In this document: piece after piece, positions 10,944-22,789 of the stretch
Position numbering within the stretch: the first letter of the stretch is position 1
Layout of the letters: the number at the start of each line of letters is the position of its first letter
Origin: Perilla frutescens
Taxonomy: Eukaryota > Streptophyta > Magnoliopsida > Lamiales > Lamiaceae
NCBI GenBank assembly: GCA_026008535.1
Contig: BRKX01000004.1
Span: 42,226,501 to 42,290,500, forward strand
Length of the DNA: 64,000 nt
Direction of reading: 5' to 3'
Program-made: the position numbers and the translations under genes
The notes under the pieces: model-generated
The model's database searches: none
The model's input: the letters and a program-made list of their open reading frames with translations, nothing else
What the model was told of the DNA's origin: nothing

Positions 10944-12154
10944 AGTTGTTTATTTGTTTTTATGTGTTTTCGTGTTTTGTGTGAGTCGTTAGTTATTTTC
11001 CTATTTATGTACTATTTTGTTCGTTTGTCGTTTCTTGTTGTTTGATGCTATGTAGGAACTTGTGCATGTTGCCGGTCTTCTACGATCTGTGATGTTCTCT
11101 CTCTCTTATCTCTATTGCATTTTCTTTTCATACATTGAGGACAATGCATGATTTAAATGTGGGGATGAACTTATGGTTTATGTGTTATTTTGGATTTTAC
11201 GATGTGTCTTTTAGCTTTGTCTTTTGAATTATGTCTTGATCATGTTATGTTTTATGTGTTGGAACTCACACTTAGCATGCTTTGTCTTGTCTACTTGTCA
11301 AACGTGGTAATTTGAGATATGAATCGTCAAGGGATTGTTGTTGAGTTGATTGTGCTTCATGAGATTGTTCCCATTGTTTCGTTCGAGAATATGAATTATC
11401 TTGAGAATGATTATGTTTAGATGATTTGTGTTCTGGGGTCTCGTTCTCTAAGAATTAGGGCGCATGTTTAATTCTCTTAACAAATGTGTCAATCATGCTT
11501 GAAAAATCATTTTCTCCTCTAACTTCCTTTCATTTGATATAAAAAAAGGACAAGAAAAATGAATTAACTAAATAAAAATGAGGATAATAAGGATTTCTGC
11601 TGCTCTAGTCGACTAAGGCGACTATGGGCATGGAAAACCACACAAGGACACTGGGAATTTTATCCTTAAGGACTAAACCTTGTGAATTTTGATCCATGTC
11701 CTCCTAAATTAATTGTCTTAATAAACAGGGATTGTATTCTAGATTCTGCTCCTATCATGTGTGTCATTTTTTTTTAAATTCTCCATGATGAGTATGAGAA
11801 ACCACGTTAGGAAGCTCGGCTTAGCTCGATGATTTTACCTAATGAATTATGTCCTTTGAGTGCATTCCTGATTTGATGCTGAATAATTAGTTAGGAAGTT
11901 AGTGGGATGAATGTTTAGAAGGGTAATTGCTGCATATTTCTTTGAGAACAACCTGCTCTCCTTATTCTCATTTGATGAGCTGCATACCTTGTTTAATAAA
12001 TGTTTTTATTCTCTTTGATAATAAGTATTCTAGTTTGAAATCATGTGAAATAATTTATTGTGCATGATCTACTTGGGAGCAACTCCTTCTTACTTCATAT
12101 CATGAAAAATTGTGTTTGCTTGATGACAAGCAAAAGGTTAAGTGTGGGGGGAGT
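10944..12154 (+). other. 3' noncoding region and polypurine tract of the gypsy element
   Basis: No ORF after the TGA at 10941. The region is T/G-rich with a first purine-rich block (GAGGACAATG at about 11138, then AATGTGGGGATG). The true polypurine tract AAGTGTGGGGGGAGT at 12140-12154 directly abuts the LTR start at 12155. Polypurine tracts prime plus-strand DNA synthesis in LTR elements. Confidence 0.75.
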
Positions 12155-14026
12155 TGTTTAGTGTTTATTTGTGCTGTTTTATTATAAGAATTTTGTGTCT
12201 TTAGTGTTGTGTTTCCATTATTTTTATGTTGATTTTATGTGGTTATCTTCACTTTTGCTCTTTGTGGTGAGTTATGCCAGATTTGCGCAAAGTCCACATT
12301 TTTGTCCTAAAAACGTGATTTTATAGTATAATAGGTGGAAATCCGGAAGCCCAGCTAAAACTGAACTGGAGACACATGCAAGCTGATACCCAACTGGAGC
12401 CCCAACTGATGAACCAAGCTGAAACTCCCAACTGATGGTAAACTCCAGTCCAACTGGAGAGCCAACTATAGACTCCAGCTGAACTGGAGAGTCCAACTGA
12501 AGACCTAACTGGAAGCCAAACTGAACTCGCTAACTGAAGGCCCGGACTGAAGGCTCAAATGAACCATCCAGTTGGAGCTCGAACTAAAGCTCTCAAACTG
12601 AGCAATGAACTGATCAGTTGAGCCCGTATAGTGCACGAACTGAAGATAAAATCGGAGCCGCAACTGGAGGAGCCAACCGTCGCGGGAGACCCCAGCCGCC
12701 GTTGGAGGTGCCTTCGGCTAAGGACACTCCACGAGCATGGAGTGCCCCACCGGTACTAGGCTCTCATGCCCAGTCGGTGCGGGGTGTCCTATTTTCAAAT
12801 TGTTTTCGGGCATTTTTTGCAGACTACTTTTGAGTATTTGGTTCTTAAAATCTATCTAACTACTCCACCATCCAAGAATTGAATTCCACACGGAGAGATG
12901 GAGGCTTTTATCACTTGGAGAGTTGGAGAGTTAATATATACTCATTACCATTCTCACTGTCGACCATTCTATTCACTCTCCTCTTTCACCCTTCATCACC
13001 AGTTCGGAGAAGAGGGAGTGAGACTCTCCATTCTCCACCAGTTGGGAAGGAAGGAAGAGACGATCTGTTGAGGGACGTGACACCCTCAACCAATCAATTG
13101 GAGCTTGAAAGATAAGGCAAGTGAGGGGGAGCTTGAAGCCGAGAAGGAAGATGGAGAATAAGGGATCTAAGTTCAAGCCGGGACTGGTTAGCTAGGCTTG
13201 CTTGAAGATCTCTATTTTTTTGGTATTCCATTTCAGTTTCAGTTCATTTGTGGGGATGTGTCCCAAACATTATCGAGACAAACATTATTGTGTAAGTTTC
13301 TGTTTCATTATCTTTTGGTTTAATTATGAAATGAAGAACTTGTATGATTCTTGTTTGGTATCTTGTATGATGAAGGGCTAGTTCCATACATTAGGGGGTA
13401 GATAATCGATTTAGTTTCGACCCATGCTTGTGATTGTTGGTTTCCGTTGATTGAATTGAGCTTATTTATGTTAAGTGTCTGATCAATATTCAACATGGCT
13501 AGGTAATAGATGAGATCGTAAGAAGATTCTATTGTCCGACTAGGGTTCTATCAATATTAGGTGGACTGGGTTCATAAGCCTAATTGTTAATCTTGTTCGT
13601 ATAATTTAGCCGGTGGGGGTTTAATGGATTGACGGTGATAGTAAATGAAGTTAAACCTCTTTATGGAGTCTATTGTACATTTAAGGTTAACAAAATCAAC
13701 TTGAATCAAGTTAGGAGAGAAACCAATGAGGGAATCTACACCCTAATGTTCGTTTCACAATCGTTTTATTGTTGTTGCTATTGTCTTGTTATTTCTTGTT
13801 TTTCTTAATTTAGTAGTTTTTAGTTACAAACCTTCCAACCCCTTGATTTAGAATGTTTAGGTTCGCATTTAAATTCATGTATATATCCATGTGGGTAGCA
13901 TAGAAAGATAATCGCCCTATTAAGTTTTTCTCAAGATACACGACTTGGGTTAGCTCACCTCCCTACAATCGACCTCGTCCTCTTACGGGTCCGATTCATA
14001 GTACTTACTTTATTAAAAATTTTGCA
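12155..14026 (+). repeat. 3' LTR of the gypsy element
   Basis: Starts TGTTTAGTG right after the polypurine tract. It matches the LTR starting at 62622 in its first ~130 bp and again from about 13240 to 13610 (GGGGGTAGATAATCGATTT, then an AGGTGGACTGGG motif), so the two are one family. Internal parts differ: this copy has a CAACTGGAG-rich stretch and a GC-rich foldback. The right boundary is uncertain; 14026 (TTTGCA) is my best guess because no second LTR or target repeat confirms it. Confidence 0.7.
12345..12690. repeat. Degenerate AACTGRAG short-repeat stretch
   Basis: About twenty variants of AACTGGAG, AACTGAAG and AACTGATG recur at irregular 12-25 bp spacing within the LTR. They have no fixed unit length and no equivalent in the LTR at 62622, so they look like local slippage or expansion. 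Confidence 0.65.
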
Positions 14027-14382
14027 AATAGAATATTTGGTCAATTTTACGGCATGAAAATCGAATGTAATTGATTGTATTTTAAGATTTCTTGATTGAA
14101 GAAATTTTTCTACTCGATTGGAAAAATATAAATATTAAAATATAATGAATTACATAGGGTTTTTGGGTCGGAAAAATTGATCAAATGATAGAGTTGGTTT
14201 TTTGGAAAAAGTGAGTATTGTTTAGTTAGTTTTGAAAAAAAAAAGTTATTTTTTGAAAAACAGTAAAAAAAAATATAGATATCAAAGTGTAATTTACCCT
14301 AAAAAGTCACATGACAAATATTACTAAATATAGAAAGATATTTTAGGTAGAAAAAATATAACACTTGCTATTTCTAAGACAT

Positions 14383-14414
<32 letters not shown>

Positions 14415-14905
14415 ATGGAAATATCATAGTTCAGTAACATAATTATAAAAATGGAAATTAAATACATCTATATAATATATAATATTAACACCGCATACAC
14501 AAATAGAAAAAAAATATTTTGCCGCCCAAACAATATTTCCAGTTATGGAAATATAATATTATATATTATATTATTATTTATATTCTTTTTTTTACTCACA
14601 CACCCGACATGTGGTATTGAGGAGATTCGAACTCATGACCTTCAGTCTCCAAGCAACCTCACTCCACCACTAGGTCATCCCCACCGAGACATATTATTAT
14701 TTATATTCAATATTTAGTCACTTAGAAAATAGCAAATCAACAATAGTGTATTATTGTTTGCCGAAAATATATGTTTTATATAAGGAAATCTTCTCCTACT
14801 ATATTGTATATTATATTTTATATAATGTGGACATACTATACAAACTACAACTTTGTTTTATGTTTCTATACATTATGTTTTTAATATTTAAGTGTTAATT
14901 GTATG
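14027..14905. other. AT-rich spacer between two retrotransposons
   Basis: No gene seen. It contains poly-A/T runs, a TA microsatellite (about 14389-14413) and one SINE (14593-14692). The last five bases, GTATG (14901-14905), are the target duplication of the Copia element that follows. Confidence 0.7.
14593..14692 (-). mobile_element. tRNA-derived SINE head, minus strand
   Basis: Reading the minus strand, TGACCTAGTGGTGGAGT (14677-14661) is the A-box region and GGTCATGAGTTCGAATC (14640-14624) the B-box region, followed by CACCCGAC-like sequence (antisense of GTCGGGTGTG at about 14609-14600). The same arrangement with the same flank occurs at 43855-43951, so both belong to one SINE family. Confidence 0.72.
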
Positions 14906-16346
14906 TGTTAGTTTTGTATACTGGAAGACTTGTCTTTGTATACTTTTCTGATGATATGATGATATGAATTGAAAGTTATTGCAGTCACTGTTTGCATTTA
15001 GATTATGTTATATAATTGTTCTATGCAATGTTCCATATACTTACATTGTAGATGATATGGTGTGGGGAGTCACACGGTAAGATCATATCATTATAACCTT
15101 GTATTGTATTAAAGAGTTCACAGCTTAGATGGTCCTGAACACACCATCGGTACACCGTAGAATAATCTGATAAGTTAGTTTATCTTGACTAACTGATTAT
15201 TCTAGAACACTTGTTAGTGTATTGAGGAGGATCACGATAGGATACTATTCTCTGTTTCTGACCCAGTTAGTGAGAGAATAAAGATCCATAGAGTTCCAGT
15301 TCTGAACTCATGTGATATTGGCAAACATATGTGTGCGCTGTTTGTTACTTTGATTTATCAATGAGTGAGATCTTTTCGTAGATCAATAAACTTGATATCT
15401 TTGGTAATAACAGTGTATGCATGATGTGTCGAGCAGTATGCATAAGCACCGTGTCCTGGTACGGCAGGTTGATGATGTTCTTTTGAGGAAACACAAGTTC
15501 ATGTTAAAACCCTGCAGGTGGAATTTATTCGGTATATGAGTAAAGCTTGTGTGGTACTACTTAAGGTTTTAGATGTTAATTAATTATAGTTGTCAGAGGC
15601 TGACATAATTAATTAATAAACATTATATCTTAAACACGGGGAATGGCTGAACTAAAGGAGAAAGCATATTCGCAAATATGTATTAAATTGGTAGGTCAGT
15701 TTTACTTCTTTAGTGGAATAAAAGTAAAACTTAATTTATTTAATTATATCCTAAGTTTATTGGATATTGGATATTAAATAAATTAGTGGGCCAATTTAAT
15801 ATTCTTCTAGATCCCTATTGTAGCCCAATATGACTTTACTGGACTGAAGATAGAAAAAGAGATAGAGGTCCAAATCCAGTAGGGTTGGGACACTGGATTT
15901 CGACCACCCCCTTATAAATAAGAGGGTGGGGAGTTCAAAATTCAGTACTGTGAAATCAGCCCCTCTTGTGTTCTCTTTATCTCCACAGATTCCATACCTA
16001 TCTAGTAGATTTCAGCCCACATTGAATCTGGATACAGTCCGGGAATACAACAGAAGATCTTGGAGTAGAATATCTGTGGTGGCCGATTTTTTAGAAGAAA
16101 AGGGACGCATGTTTCATCTTCATTCAACAACAAGATTAGATCTTTAATCTTGTCCTCAGACCGTCTGCCATTTGTAAGTAATTCAAATCTATGTTTTCCA
16201 CTTTATTAGATTCGTTTTGCTTTACTTGTTAATTGTCCTAGACGTGTGATAAACATGCATGTGACATAAAAATATGATTTGCATGAATGTGGATTAATGA
16301 ACATCCAAATAATCCTGCGGTGGTTTAATTGGAAAAAACCCCAACA
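14906..16346 (+). repeat. 5' LTR of the Copia element
   Basis: 1441 bp with TG...CA ends. A TATA-box-like TTATAAATAAG lies at about 15912 in the segment between CCACCCCC and GGGTGGGG. That segment is missing from the 3' LTR copy. Confidence 0.93.
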
Positions 16347-16348
16347 AT

Positions 16349-16363
16349 TGGTATCAGAGCGGG
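16349..16363 (+). other. Primer-binding site (initiator Met tRNA type)
   Basis: TGGTATCAGAGCGGG starts two bases after the LTR end, the standard Copia primer site. Confidence 0.92.
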
Positions 16364-18527
16364 TTTTGGCACTGTTCTAGTTTTAATCCTAGCATAAGAT
16401 TCGAATTACATGTTAAATGTGTTGATAAATTTATGATCTTTAAATTTTCAGATTTAAAGTTCATGTATTTCGATTTTTATGGTGTTCAAAACATGGATGA
16501 ATTTTTTATGTAAATTCGAAAATTCTAGTTTTGAGGTCACTTGAATTTTCGGTCATTATAGATATAGATTTGGGATGATATTTGATGTTCTTCAAATTTC
16601 CAGATTTATTTCTAATAGTGTTCGAAATTTTCAAGATCAATTTTTTCGAAAATTGATGTTTTAAAATTCCCTAATTTTGTTTTAAAATTTTCGGCACTAT
16701 GGAAATTAAATTTGTATGGTTTTTGATCAACATCAAAATTTTCAGATTTATTTTAGTGTGGTTCGAAAATTTTGAATGATTAGAATGAGATTATGTAACT
16801 TTTGATGTATATCAAAAGTTACCTAATTCTAATCCAAATATATTTGAAAATAGAATTTTAAATTGGGAAGAATTTGAAGTGGATCAAAATTTTCAGATTT
16901 GTTATTCTAGTTATTTTCGAAATCTATGGTATTTTATTTGGAATAGTTTTTTGATTAATGTCAAAATTTCTAAATATGTTTAAGTTATGTTATTTTCGAT
17001 TTTGATGAATTAATTTGGAGTAGATTTTTATCAAAATCAAATTTCCAGATTTATTTATTGAAGTAGATCGAAAATTACATGTTTTGGATTAAGATTTGAT
17101 ATTGTTTGATGTATATCTCAATTTACCTAATTTTAATCTAGATAGATTTAAAAATAGAATTTTAGATTTGGAAGAATTTGAAGTGGATCAAATTTCCAAA
17201 TTTATTATTTGGGATTTTCGAAAATCTATGTAATTAAAATTAGATAAGGTAATTTTGGATATAGATAAATAATTATCAAAATCCCATAGTGATAAGGATT
17301 TAAATTAGGATAAGGTTTGGAAGATTTTGAAGTGGATCAAATCTCCAAACCCTATCCTTGAAGATTTCAATCCTTATGTAATATATTTGGATTAGATTTT
17401 TTATTTATATCAAGATATCCAAATATTATTTAATTAAGGTGGTTCGAAAATATTAAATAAATTTGGTGGATAATTTAATTAATTTCCAGATTTATTTTGG
17501 GATTATTTACGAAAATAACAAGATTTAAATTGGTGGATAATTATTTTAATTTTCAATTTTTATCTTGTGGATAATAACGAATTAATTAATTGTAAAATTC
17601 AAATATTATTATTCATGCACAGATATCATATGTTATTTTATGTGTATTATATAAATATGATTGTTGGATTTGTAGACTGTGTTTGTTTGCAGGTTTACCA
17701 ACTATCATGACTCATTTATTTATGTGATGTATGTTTATGTTGAATGGATGTTTGGTCGTATGTCGGTTTGGCTACGTGATTTTAATCCATGAGAAAACCC
17801 ATAGATTAGGTCTAGGTTTTATTTTACATTGTTTTAATGTAATAGATATAGAGCTGTTAGACCAAGTTTTTGAGTTGTAATTTTTATTCTAGCAAATATT
17901 AGATTTTTCCTTTTGGAATAGATAGTCTATATTGAATAAAGATCGGAGATCAACTCAAAGAAGGAAAGTAGTTCAGCACCAAGAAGGAACGTTCACCGGT
18001 TCACGTCCTGAAACCCTAATTAGAGCTAGGATTTCGGCAAGGCGCGGTGAAGGGGGCACCGGCCATAGCCCTATTTCCGGAGCTGACTTTCCTGTTTTAT
18101 CTCATCAATCAACATGAGATATAAGTCATGATAGTTGGAATAGTATTGTTGCTTATTATGTTGTTGTGAAGCATGCAATGATTGTTTATCATTTTATGTG
18201 ATGGTGTTTGCATGTTCTTAATAATGGGATAAAATGAAACCTCAAGCATAAATAACTAAGTGGGAGAGATTTATACCAAAGTATGTAGAAATCTCATACG
18301 GTCTCCATTAAATCTAATTTAATTGAGAAGTGATGGGCATGCGCGTTGACATCGGTCTTCCTCCATATCGGATGTGTCATATCACATATTTCTCTAGAAA
18401 TTAAATCTCCTAAATAGATAGCTGTAGAACACTATTAGAACTAACTGACTCCTCCATCTGGAGCAGTTAAATTCGAATAGTGATCTTGGTGTGAAGATAA
18501 TGGTGTGCACACTTAGATGTAATTTAT

Positions 18528-18558
18528 TGATAAACGTCCACACGATCTTGGCTTATCA
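18528..18558 (+). other. Leader hairpin copy 1
   Basis: A 31-nt hairpin with outer stem TGATAA/TTATCA and inner pair CCA/TGG. The sequence AAACGTCCACAC is shared with copy 2 at 18668. It is a predicted RNA structure; function unknown. Confidence 0.6.
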
Positions 18559-18667
18559 GTTAGACGATTACATGACCGCGTTCATTATCCGGCTATTAAT
18601 TTGCTTGTTGCAAGGAAACTCAACTGGAGGCAAGTAAAAGGTTTATTAACCTTTTTTAAAATGGATT

Positions 18668-18698
18668 TTATAAACGTCCACACTATCGTGGCTTATAA
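18668..18698 (+). other. Leader hairpin copy 2
   Basis: A 31-nt hairpin with outer stem TTATAA/TTATAA (extendable to eight pairs, TTTTATAA/TTATAAAA) and inner CCAC/GTGG. Relative to copy 1 the outer stem keeps perfect pairing although one base pair has changed on both sides (G-C to T-A). Confidence 0.6.
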
Positions 18699-18821
18699 AA
18701 GACATTTTTAAAGTGTCAGTGGAAAAGTATATAATTTTTATGAGGCTTTTAATTATATACTGTTTATCCTAAACTTTGTGATTGTACTGCATGTTTTAAA
18801 TTCATTTATTTTATATCATCA

Positions 18822-19679
18822 ATGGCACTCTCCAATCTGTCCTCAATCCTCAAAGAAAACAAACTCGTCGATGAAAACTATAATGATTGGATTCATAACC
18901 TTAACCTCGTTCTAGTTGCTGAGGGACACAAGTTCGTACTTGAAGAGGTTTGTCCTCAGATGCCAGATGAGGGTTCTGACGAAGCCCAAAAGGTTGCATA
19001 TGATAAGTGGGTTAAGTCTAATGAGATAGCGCGCTGTTACATTCTGGCATCCATGTCGAATGTGTTGCAACATCAGTATGAGCCTATGAAAACTGCTTAT
19101 AATATCATGTACAACCTTAGGCAGCTCTTCGGTCATCAGAACCACTCGGCACGTCATTTGGCAATGAAGAAGTTAATGGATGCGAGAATGGCTGACTCCA
19201 CACCTGTTAGGGATCACGTTCTCACGATGATGGGGTATCTGGCTGAGATCGAGACCTTGGGTAGAGAGCTGGACGCCGATTCTCAAATTGACATTGTTCT
19301 TCATAGCTTGTCCCCGAAGTTTGAGCAGTTCAGGCTGAACTTTAACATGATCAAAAGGGATGTCAGCCTGACTGAACTGCTCATAGATCTTCAGGCGGCT
19401 GAATTGCTCCAAAAGAGCGACCTTCAGGCCCACATAGCTGAGAAAGAGGCGTCTTCTTCTGGTAAAAAGGCTGAAGATGCGGCGCCTAAGGTAAAGAAGC
19501 CAAAGGCGAAGATTCTTCCTGAGGAGTTCAAGTCAAAGACTAAATACTTCAAGTGCGGCCAACCAGGTCACTGGAAGGCAGTGTGCCCTAACAAGAAGAA
19601 AATGAGACACTCTGATTATAGAAACATGTTTAGCAACTTGTTCTACCCAGTCATGGCTAGTAGATACTGGAACTACTGA
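18822..19679 (+). pseudogene. Copia gag, nearly intact, 285 codons
   Basis: Starts at ATG 18822. It opens with LNLVLVAEG and continues through the UBN2/gag-polypeptide region (residues about 10-200: YILASMSNVLQHQYEPM, LRQLFGHQNHSARH, HVLTMMGYLAEIETLG), a Lys-rich linker, and a zinc knuckle at 19545-19586. The knuckle reads YFKCGQPGHWKAVC: the first ligand Cys is Tyr (TAC), so CX2CX4HX4C is incomplete. The frame ends at a TGA after residue 285, and pol resumes in another frame, so a shift separates them near 19610-19700. This is the best-preserved ORF of the element. Its product would be the capsid/nucleocapsid protein. Confidence 0.88.
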
Positions 19680-19689
19680 TCATGTTTGC

Positions 19690-22600
19690 ATGTCTTTACA
19701 GAGGTTCCTGGTAAAAAGATAGCTGAGTGAGAATGAGATCACCATCTACATAGGTAATGCTACGAGAGTGGTGGTTGTTGCAGTGGGAGACGTTATTTTA
19801 CCTTTCAGTAGTGATAGAACTTTAGTTTTGAAAGATTGTCTTTATGTGCCTGGTTTTAGACGAAACTTGATTTCAGTTTCTAAATTGATTATGGATGGAT
19901 ATTCTGTTTCTTTTGATAATAAAGTCTTTAGTGGTAAACATTTTATCTATTCTGGCACATTGGATGGACACTTATACTTTCTTAAACCAATTGAAAACAC
20001 TACGCAAAGACAACTGTTGAATGCATCGATCATAAACCATAATAAGAGAAAAGAACCTTCAGAATTGAATCAAACATATCTTTGGCATCTAAGGCTAGGT
20101 CATATTAACCTTAAGAGGATACAAAGGCTTGTAAATGATGGACCATTATCTTCTTTGGTGCTGGAATCATTTCCTTTGTGTGAATCCTATTTGGAAGGTA
20201 AGATGACCAAGCCTCTTTTCCAGTCAAAAGGAAATAGATCCGAAGGGCTATTAGATTTAATTCACTCTGACCTGTGCGGCCCTATGTCAGTTCAAGCTCA
20301 ATGAGGGTTCGATTATTTCATCACTCTCATTGATGATTACTCAAAATACGGATATATCTACCTATTGCGTCGTAAGTCTGAATGATTTGAAAAATTCAAA
20401 GATTTTAAGGCGGAAGTGGAGAAATGAACAGGTAGAAGTATCAAGTCACTATGTTCTGATCGTGGTGACGAGTACCTCTCAAGTGAATTTAGGGATTATA
20501 TGGCAGAGAAGGGGACTACATCCCAGTTGACTGCGCCTGGAACGCCACAGAAAATTGGCGTGGCGGAAAGAAGGAATAGAACTCTGTTAGAGATGGTCAG
20601 ATCAATGATGAGTTATTCTGAGTTTTCTATTTCATTCTGGGGATATGCCCTAGAAACAGCTGCCTATATTCTTAACTTGGTTCCATTAAAATCAGTTCCT
20701 TCGACGCCCACAGAATTATGGACTGGATGAAAGCCCAGTTTGAACCATATTCGAATTTTGGGTAGCCCAGTACACGTGTTGGATAAGAAAGCTGATAAGC
20801 TGGCTCCTCGTACTGAAGTAAGGTTGTTCATTGGATATCCTAGGGGAATGAAAGGTAGTTTGTTTTATAGTCTTAAGGATCAGAAGATCATTGTCAGCAC
20901 TAATGCTCGATTCTTAGAAGAAGACTATATTATAAACCACAAACCAAAGAGTCAAGTCATCCTTGAAGAATTAAGAGGGGAAAGATCGAATGTTATACCA
21001 GTTGTACAAGAAGAGGTACCACCAGACACTGCACAACGTGTCACAGTAGTATAGGAACTGCTTCGTCATAGTGGGAGGGTTGTACGTCAACCTGATAGAT
21101 TCATTGGTCTGGGAGAGGCTTCAGATTTACCAGAGGGACTAAATGAATTAGATCCCAGGACCTATGACGAGGCAATTCAAGATAAAGATGCAGATTCTTG
21201 GAAAATTACAATGCAGTCTGAGATTGGATCTATGGATCACAATCAAGTCTGGGAGCTCGTAGAACCACTTGATGGGGTAAAACCCATTAGCTGTAAGTGG
21301 GTCTATAAGTGCAAGAGAGGAGCTGATGGGAAGGTTGAAACCTTCAAGGCTAGATTGGTGGTGAAAGGGTATACTCAGAAAGAAGGGATCGATTATGAGG
21401 AAACCTTTTCGCCGGTAGCCATGCTTAAGTCAATCCGGATTCTCTTGTCAATTGCCGCTCATTTGGATTATGAGATCTGGCAGATAGATGTCAAGACAGC
21501 TTTCCTAAACGGAAGTCTTGAAGAAAACATTCACATGAAGCAACCAGAGGGATTCATTGCTAAGGGCCAAGAGCACTTGGTGTGTAAGCTTAAGAGATCC
21601 ATTTATGGACTTAAGCAGACATCAAGATCTTGGAACATCCGATCATATGGATTCGTGCAAAGTCCGGATGAGAGCTGTGTGTACAAGAAATATGACAGAA
21701 ACGTGGTGGTTTTTCTTATACTTTATGTTGACCATATCTTGCTTAATGGAAACAGTAAGAAGGCATTGTCGAACATTAGGGTGTAGTTGTCTGAGCAGTT
21801 CGATATGAAGGATCTGGGTGAAGTCAGACATGTCCTTGGCATTAAGATCATTCGAGATCGCTAGAAAATGATGTTATGACTGTCCCAGATGACTTATATC
21901 GATACAGTGCTAGCTAGGTTTGGCATGCAAGATTCCAAGAAAGGTTTTATACCTTACAAGCATGGAATTCATCTATCCAAGGAAATGTGTCCCCAAATAC
22001 AGTCTGAGATAGAAGAGATGAAGAAAGTACAATATGCTTCGACTATGGGAAGTTTGATGTATGCTATGTTATGCACTAGGCCTGATATATGATATGTCGT
22101 CGGCATGGTAAGAAGATATCAATCTAACCCTGGACAAGGTCACTGGACTGCGGTCAAAAACATTCTTAAGTACCTTAAAAGTACTCGAGATTACATGTTG
22201 GTATTCCACTCTAATAGTCTAGTGCCTTTGGGTTATACGGACTCAGATTTTCAATCTGACAAAGATCAGAGTAAATCTACCTCGGGCTATGTGTTTACAT
22301 TAGGAGGTGGAGCCATCGCATAGAGGAGCATAAAGTAGGAATGCATTGCTGATTCTACCATGAAAACTGAGTATGTAGCTGCCTCTGAGGCTACAAAAGA
22401 GGCTGTCTGGCTCCGCGGGTTCCTAGTGGGCTTGGGCGTGGTTCCTGATTTGCCTAAGACTATCACGATATATTGTGATAACTCTGGTGCAGTGGATAAT
22501 TCGAAGGAACCCAGAGCCCACAAGGCAAGTAAACACATAGAGAGAAAGTACCACCTTATACGAGAAATCATTAAGAGAGGAGATGTAGCGGTGGTCAAGA

Positions 22601-22713
22601 TTGCATCGAAGGATAACCTGACTAACCCATTCACAAAGAGCCTGCCGGCTAAGACCTTTGATGGTCACGTGGAGAAAATGGGAGTGAGATGCAGACCTGG
22701 TGGCGCAGTTTGA
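19690..22713 (+). pseudogene. Copia pol: protease end, integrase, RT, RNase H, with many stops
   Basis: One reading frame carries all domains, broken by about ten in-frame stops but few length changes. In order: end of the protease region (LKDCLYVPGFRRNLISVSKL, about 19830); GAG-pre-integrase (LWHLRLGHINLKRIQRL; the CX2C partner is damaged to CESYL); integrase core (LIHSDLCGP, then SDRGDEYLS, then PQKIGVAERRNRTLLEM); reverse transcriptase from about 21280 (CKWVYKCKRGADG, QIDVKTAFLNGSLEE, YGLKQTSRSW), with a short in-frame deletion after SRSW near 21635; the catalytic YVDD reads YVDH at about 21727. RNase H follows (YTDSDFQSDKDQSKSTSGY, then KTEYVAASEATKEAVWL, ending 22713). Inactive as it stands. 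Confidence 0.92.
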
Positions 22714-22779
22714 GTTGATAGTTTTTATTGGAGAGTTAGCCAGTTAGTTTTTATGCTTGAAAGACATGCTTCAAGTATA

Positions 22780-22789
22780 AGTGGGAGAT
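22780..22789 (+). other. Polypurine tract
   Basis: A short purine-rich tract, AGTGGGAGAT at its end, immediately upstream of the 3' LTR start TGTTAG at 22790. Confidence 0.75.

Larger units (their letters stand above)
8810..14026 (+). mobile_element. Ty3/gypsy retrotransposon (Athila/Tat-like), 3' part
   Basis: Contains the end of a last ORF (8810-10943, split by a CACTA element), a long 3' noncoding region with two purine-rich AAGTGTGGGG-like tracts, and an LTR starting at 12155. The late ORF, the GAGGACAATG...GTGGGG motif and the long GC-patchy LTR fit the Athila/Tat side of plant gypsy elements. No reverse transcriptase is in view, so the lineage is inference. The 5' side is cut by the Copia insertion at 8809. 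A related LTR opens at 62622. Confidence 0.75.
16364..18821 (+). other. Unusually long Copia leader (about 2.46 kb)
   Basis: No convincing ORF. The first part is AT-rich, built from repeated TTTCCAGATTTAT / TTCGAAAATT words, with a ~304-bp imperfect tandem repeat (AATTTGAAGTGGATC at 16871 and 17175, with a shorter echo near 17325). The later part contains a GC-richer patch (17980-18100) and hairpins at 18528-18558, about 18637-18655 and 18668-18698, all within 300 nt of the gag ATG. Such leaders usually hold packaging and dimerisation signals; that is inference here. Confidence 0.75.

Noticed and set aside
12618..13176. ORFs within the gypsy LTR on both strands
   Set aside because: Short, without motif, and not conserved in the related LTR at 62622.
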